Source: Gammaproteobacteria bacterium (GTDB taxonomy: Bacteria; Pseudomonadota; Gammaproteobacteria; DSM-19610). From it: 14,396 bases of DNA. The stretch's first letter is position 1. The number at the start of each line of letters is the position of its first letter. This document shows, one piece after another, positions 13,367 through 14,396 of the stretch. Location: contig DRQL01000116.1 of assembly GCA_011371465.1 (NCBI GenBank), forward strand, positions 1 to 14,396. The letters are read 5' to 3'. The notes beneath the pieces were generated by a model that saw only the letters and a program-made list of their open reading frames with translations, was not told the DNA's origin and did not search any database. The translations under genes and the position numbers were made by a program.

Positions 13367-14396
13367 GGCGATTGCTCGCGATCGTGCTCTCACTGGCTTT
13401 TGCCAGCTGCGTGGCTGCCGGGTTGCGCGGTAGCGGCGACCTTGGCGTCGTGGTGGAGCGGGCCAACGGCAGCCTGCTGGTAGTGGAGCACAGTGGCAAC
13501 AGCCGACTGGCGGAGGTCAAGGGACTCGGTGACCTGTCGCATGCATCAGTGGTGTTTTCGCGTGACGAGCGCTATGCCTACGTATTCGGTCGCGATGGTG
13601 GCCTGACCAAAGTGGATATTCTGGAGGGCCGCATTGTAAAACGGGTAATGCAATCCGGTAACAGCATCGGCGGCGCGATTTCCCAGGACGGCAGGCTGGT
13701 TGCGGTGTCCAATTATGAGCCGGGTGGCGTGCGGGTATTCGACGCGGACACGCTCGAAATGGTCGCCGATATCCCGGCGGAATATGCGCCGGGAAAATTT
13801 TCCAAAACCGTGGGTCTCGTGGATGCCCCGGGCAACCGGTTTGTATTCAGCCTGTATGACGGTGACCAGATCTGGCTGGTGGACATGAACGACCCGCGCA
13901 AGCCCCGGGTCACCCGTTTCAGGGACATTGGCAGGGCGCCCTACGATGCCCTGATTACACCGGATGGCCGTTATTACATCGCCGGGCTGTTCGGCGAGGA
14001 CAGCATGGCCCTGCTGGACCTGTGGCACCCGGAAAAGGGCGTGCGCAAAATACTCGGGGGTTACCTGGCACACGATGACAAATTGCCGGTATACAAGATG
14101 CCGCACCTGGAAGGCTGGGCGGTGGCCGGCGACCGGGCATTTGTGCCGGCGGTCGGTCAGCACAAGGTGCTGGTGATCAACACGGACAGCTGGCAGCAGG
14201 AAGCGGAGATCAAGGTTCACGGCCAGCCGGTATTCGTCATGGCGAGGCCGGACAGCCGGCAGGTATGGGTTAATTTTGCGCACCCGGATAATGACACGGT
14301 GCAGGTGATCGATGCGGAGTCGCTGCGGGTGATAAAAACACTGGTACCCGGCAGGGCGGTGCTGCACATGGAGTTTACACCGCGTGGCGAGCGCCT
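13363..14396 (+). CDS. nirF: NirF, heme d1 biosynthesis protein (partial at right edge)
   Basis: NirF is a d1-propeller protein needed for a late step of heme d1 synthesis, acting on the precursor side of NirN in the periplasm. 344 codons are visible and the frame is open at the window edge; about 50 residues of the family length are missing. The start is a TTG overlapping the nirC stop. The N-terminus RRLLAIVLSLAFASC looks like a signal peptide, and C16 (FASC) could be a lipoprotein cysteine, though Phe at -3 is not the best lipobox. Family blocks include DLSHASVVFSRD (57-68, His60 probably the conserved NirF histidine), GKFSKTVG (144-151), GRAPYDALITPDGRYY (190-205) and KMPHLEGWAVAG (245-256). 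Lysis of the operon into separate messages is unlikely because nirE, nirC and nirF all overlap. Confidence 0.92.
   Translation, partial: MRRLLAIVLSLAFASCVAAGLRGSGDLGVVVERANGSLLVVEHSGNSRLAEVKGLGDLSHASVVFSRDERYAYVFGRDGGLTKVDILEGRIVKRVMQSGNSIGGAISQDGRLVAVSNYEPGGVRVFDADTLEMVADIPAEYAPGKFSKTVGLVDAPGNRFVFSLYDGDQIWLVDMNDPRKPRVTRFRDIGRAPYDALITPDGRYYIAGLFGEDSMALLDLWHPEKGVRKILGGYLAHDDKLPVYKMPHLEGWAVAGDRAFVPAVGQHKVLVINTDSWQQEAEIKVHGQPVFVMARPDSRQVWVNFAHPDNDTVQVIDAESLRVIKTLVPGRAVLHMEFTPRGER

Overview
The window is 14.4 kb of GC-rich DNA from what looks like a gammaproteobacterium able to denitrify. All recognisable genes are on the + strand. The core is the conserved proteobacterial riboflavin/housekeeping block (glyA, nrdR, ribD, ribE, ribBA, ribH, nusB, thiL). 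The last 3.8 kb is a heme d1 locus (nirN, nirE, nirC, nirF), which implies a cytochrome cd1 nitrite reductase elsewhere in the genome. The genus cannot be named from the sequence alone.

Layout. At 1-44 there is probably the tail of an upstream gene, followed at 43-62 by a perfect 20-bp palindrome. Then come a class II histone-deacetylase-like hydrolase (76-1032) and glyA (1077-2333). From 2343 to 6875 the genes nrdR-ribD-ribE-ribBA-ribH-nusB are closely packed and probably co-transcribed. A 69-bp dispersed repeat lies between ribD and ribE. The GTP cyclohydrolase II half of RibBA has lost all its zinc cysteines, so it is a RibBX-type protein and a separate RibA should exist elsewhere.

From 6876 to 7227 there is no gene. 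A 235-bp non-autonomous transposable element sits there, with 18-bp terminal inverted repeats, a perfect 9-bp target duplication and an inner 31-bp inverted repeat. A TetR-family regulator (7228-7869) follows, lying between nusB and thiL, which are often adjacent in related genomes. thiL overlaps a periplasmic retropepsin-like aspartic protease gene (8833-9504). Two small membrane-protein genes of unknown function come next (9629-9979 and 10184-10390).

The heme d1 section begins with nirN (10593-12140), a periplasmic c-heme/d1-propeller protein whose Shine-Dalgarno sequence can fold into a hairpin. A perfect FNR/DNR-type box (12168-12181) then precedes the overlapping genes nirE-nirC-nirF. 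NirE methylates uroporphyrinogen III to precorrin-2. NirF and NirN act late, in the periplasm, on the dihydro-heme d1 precursor. NirC is a small c-type cytochrome that probably serves as an electron carrier. nirF runs off the right edge.

I found no rRNA, tRNA, CRISPR array, phage gene or transposase gene. I also found no clearly undescribed biological system. The most unusual items are the nested inverted-repeat element, the TetR gene inside the nusB-thiL pair, and the hairpin over the nirN ribosome binding site.
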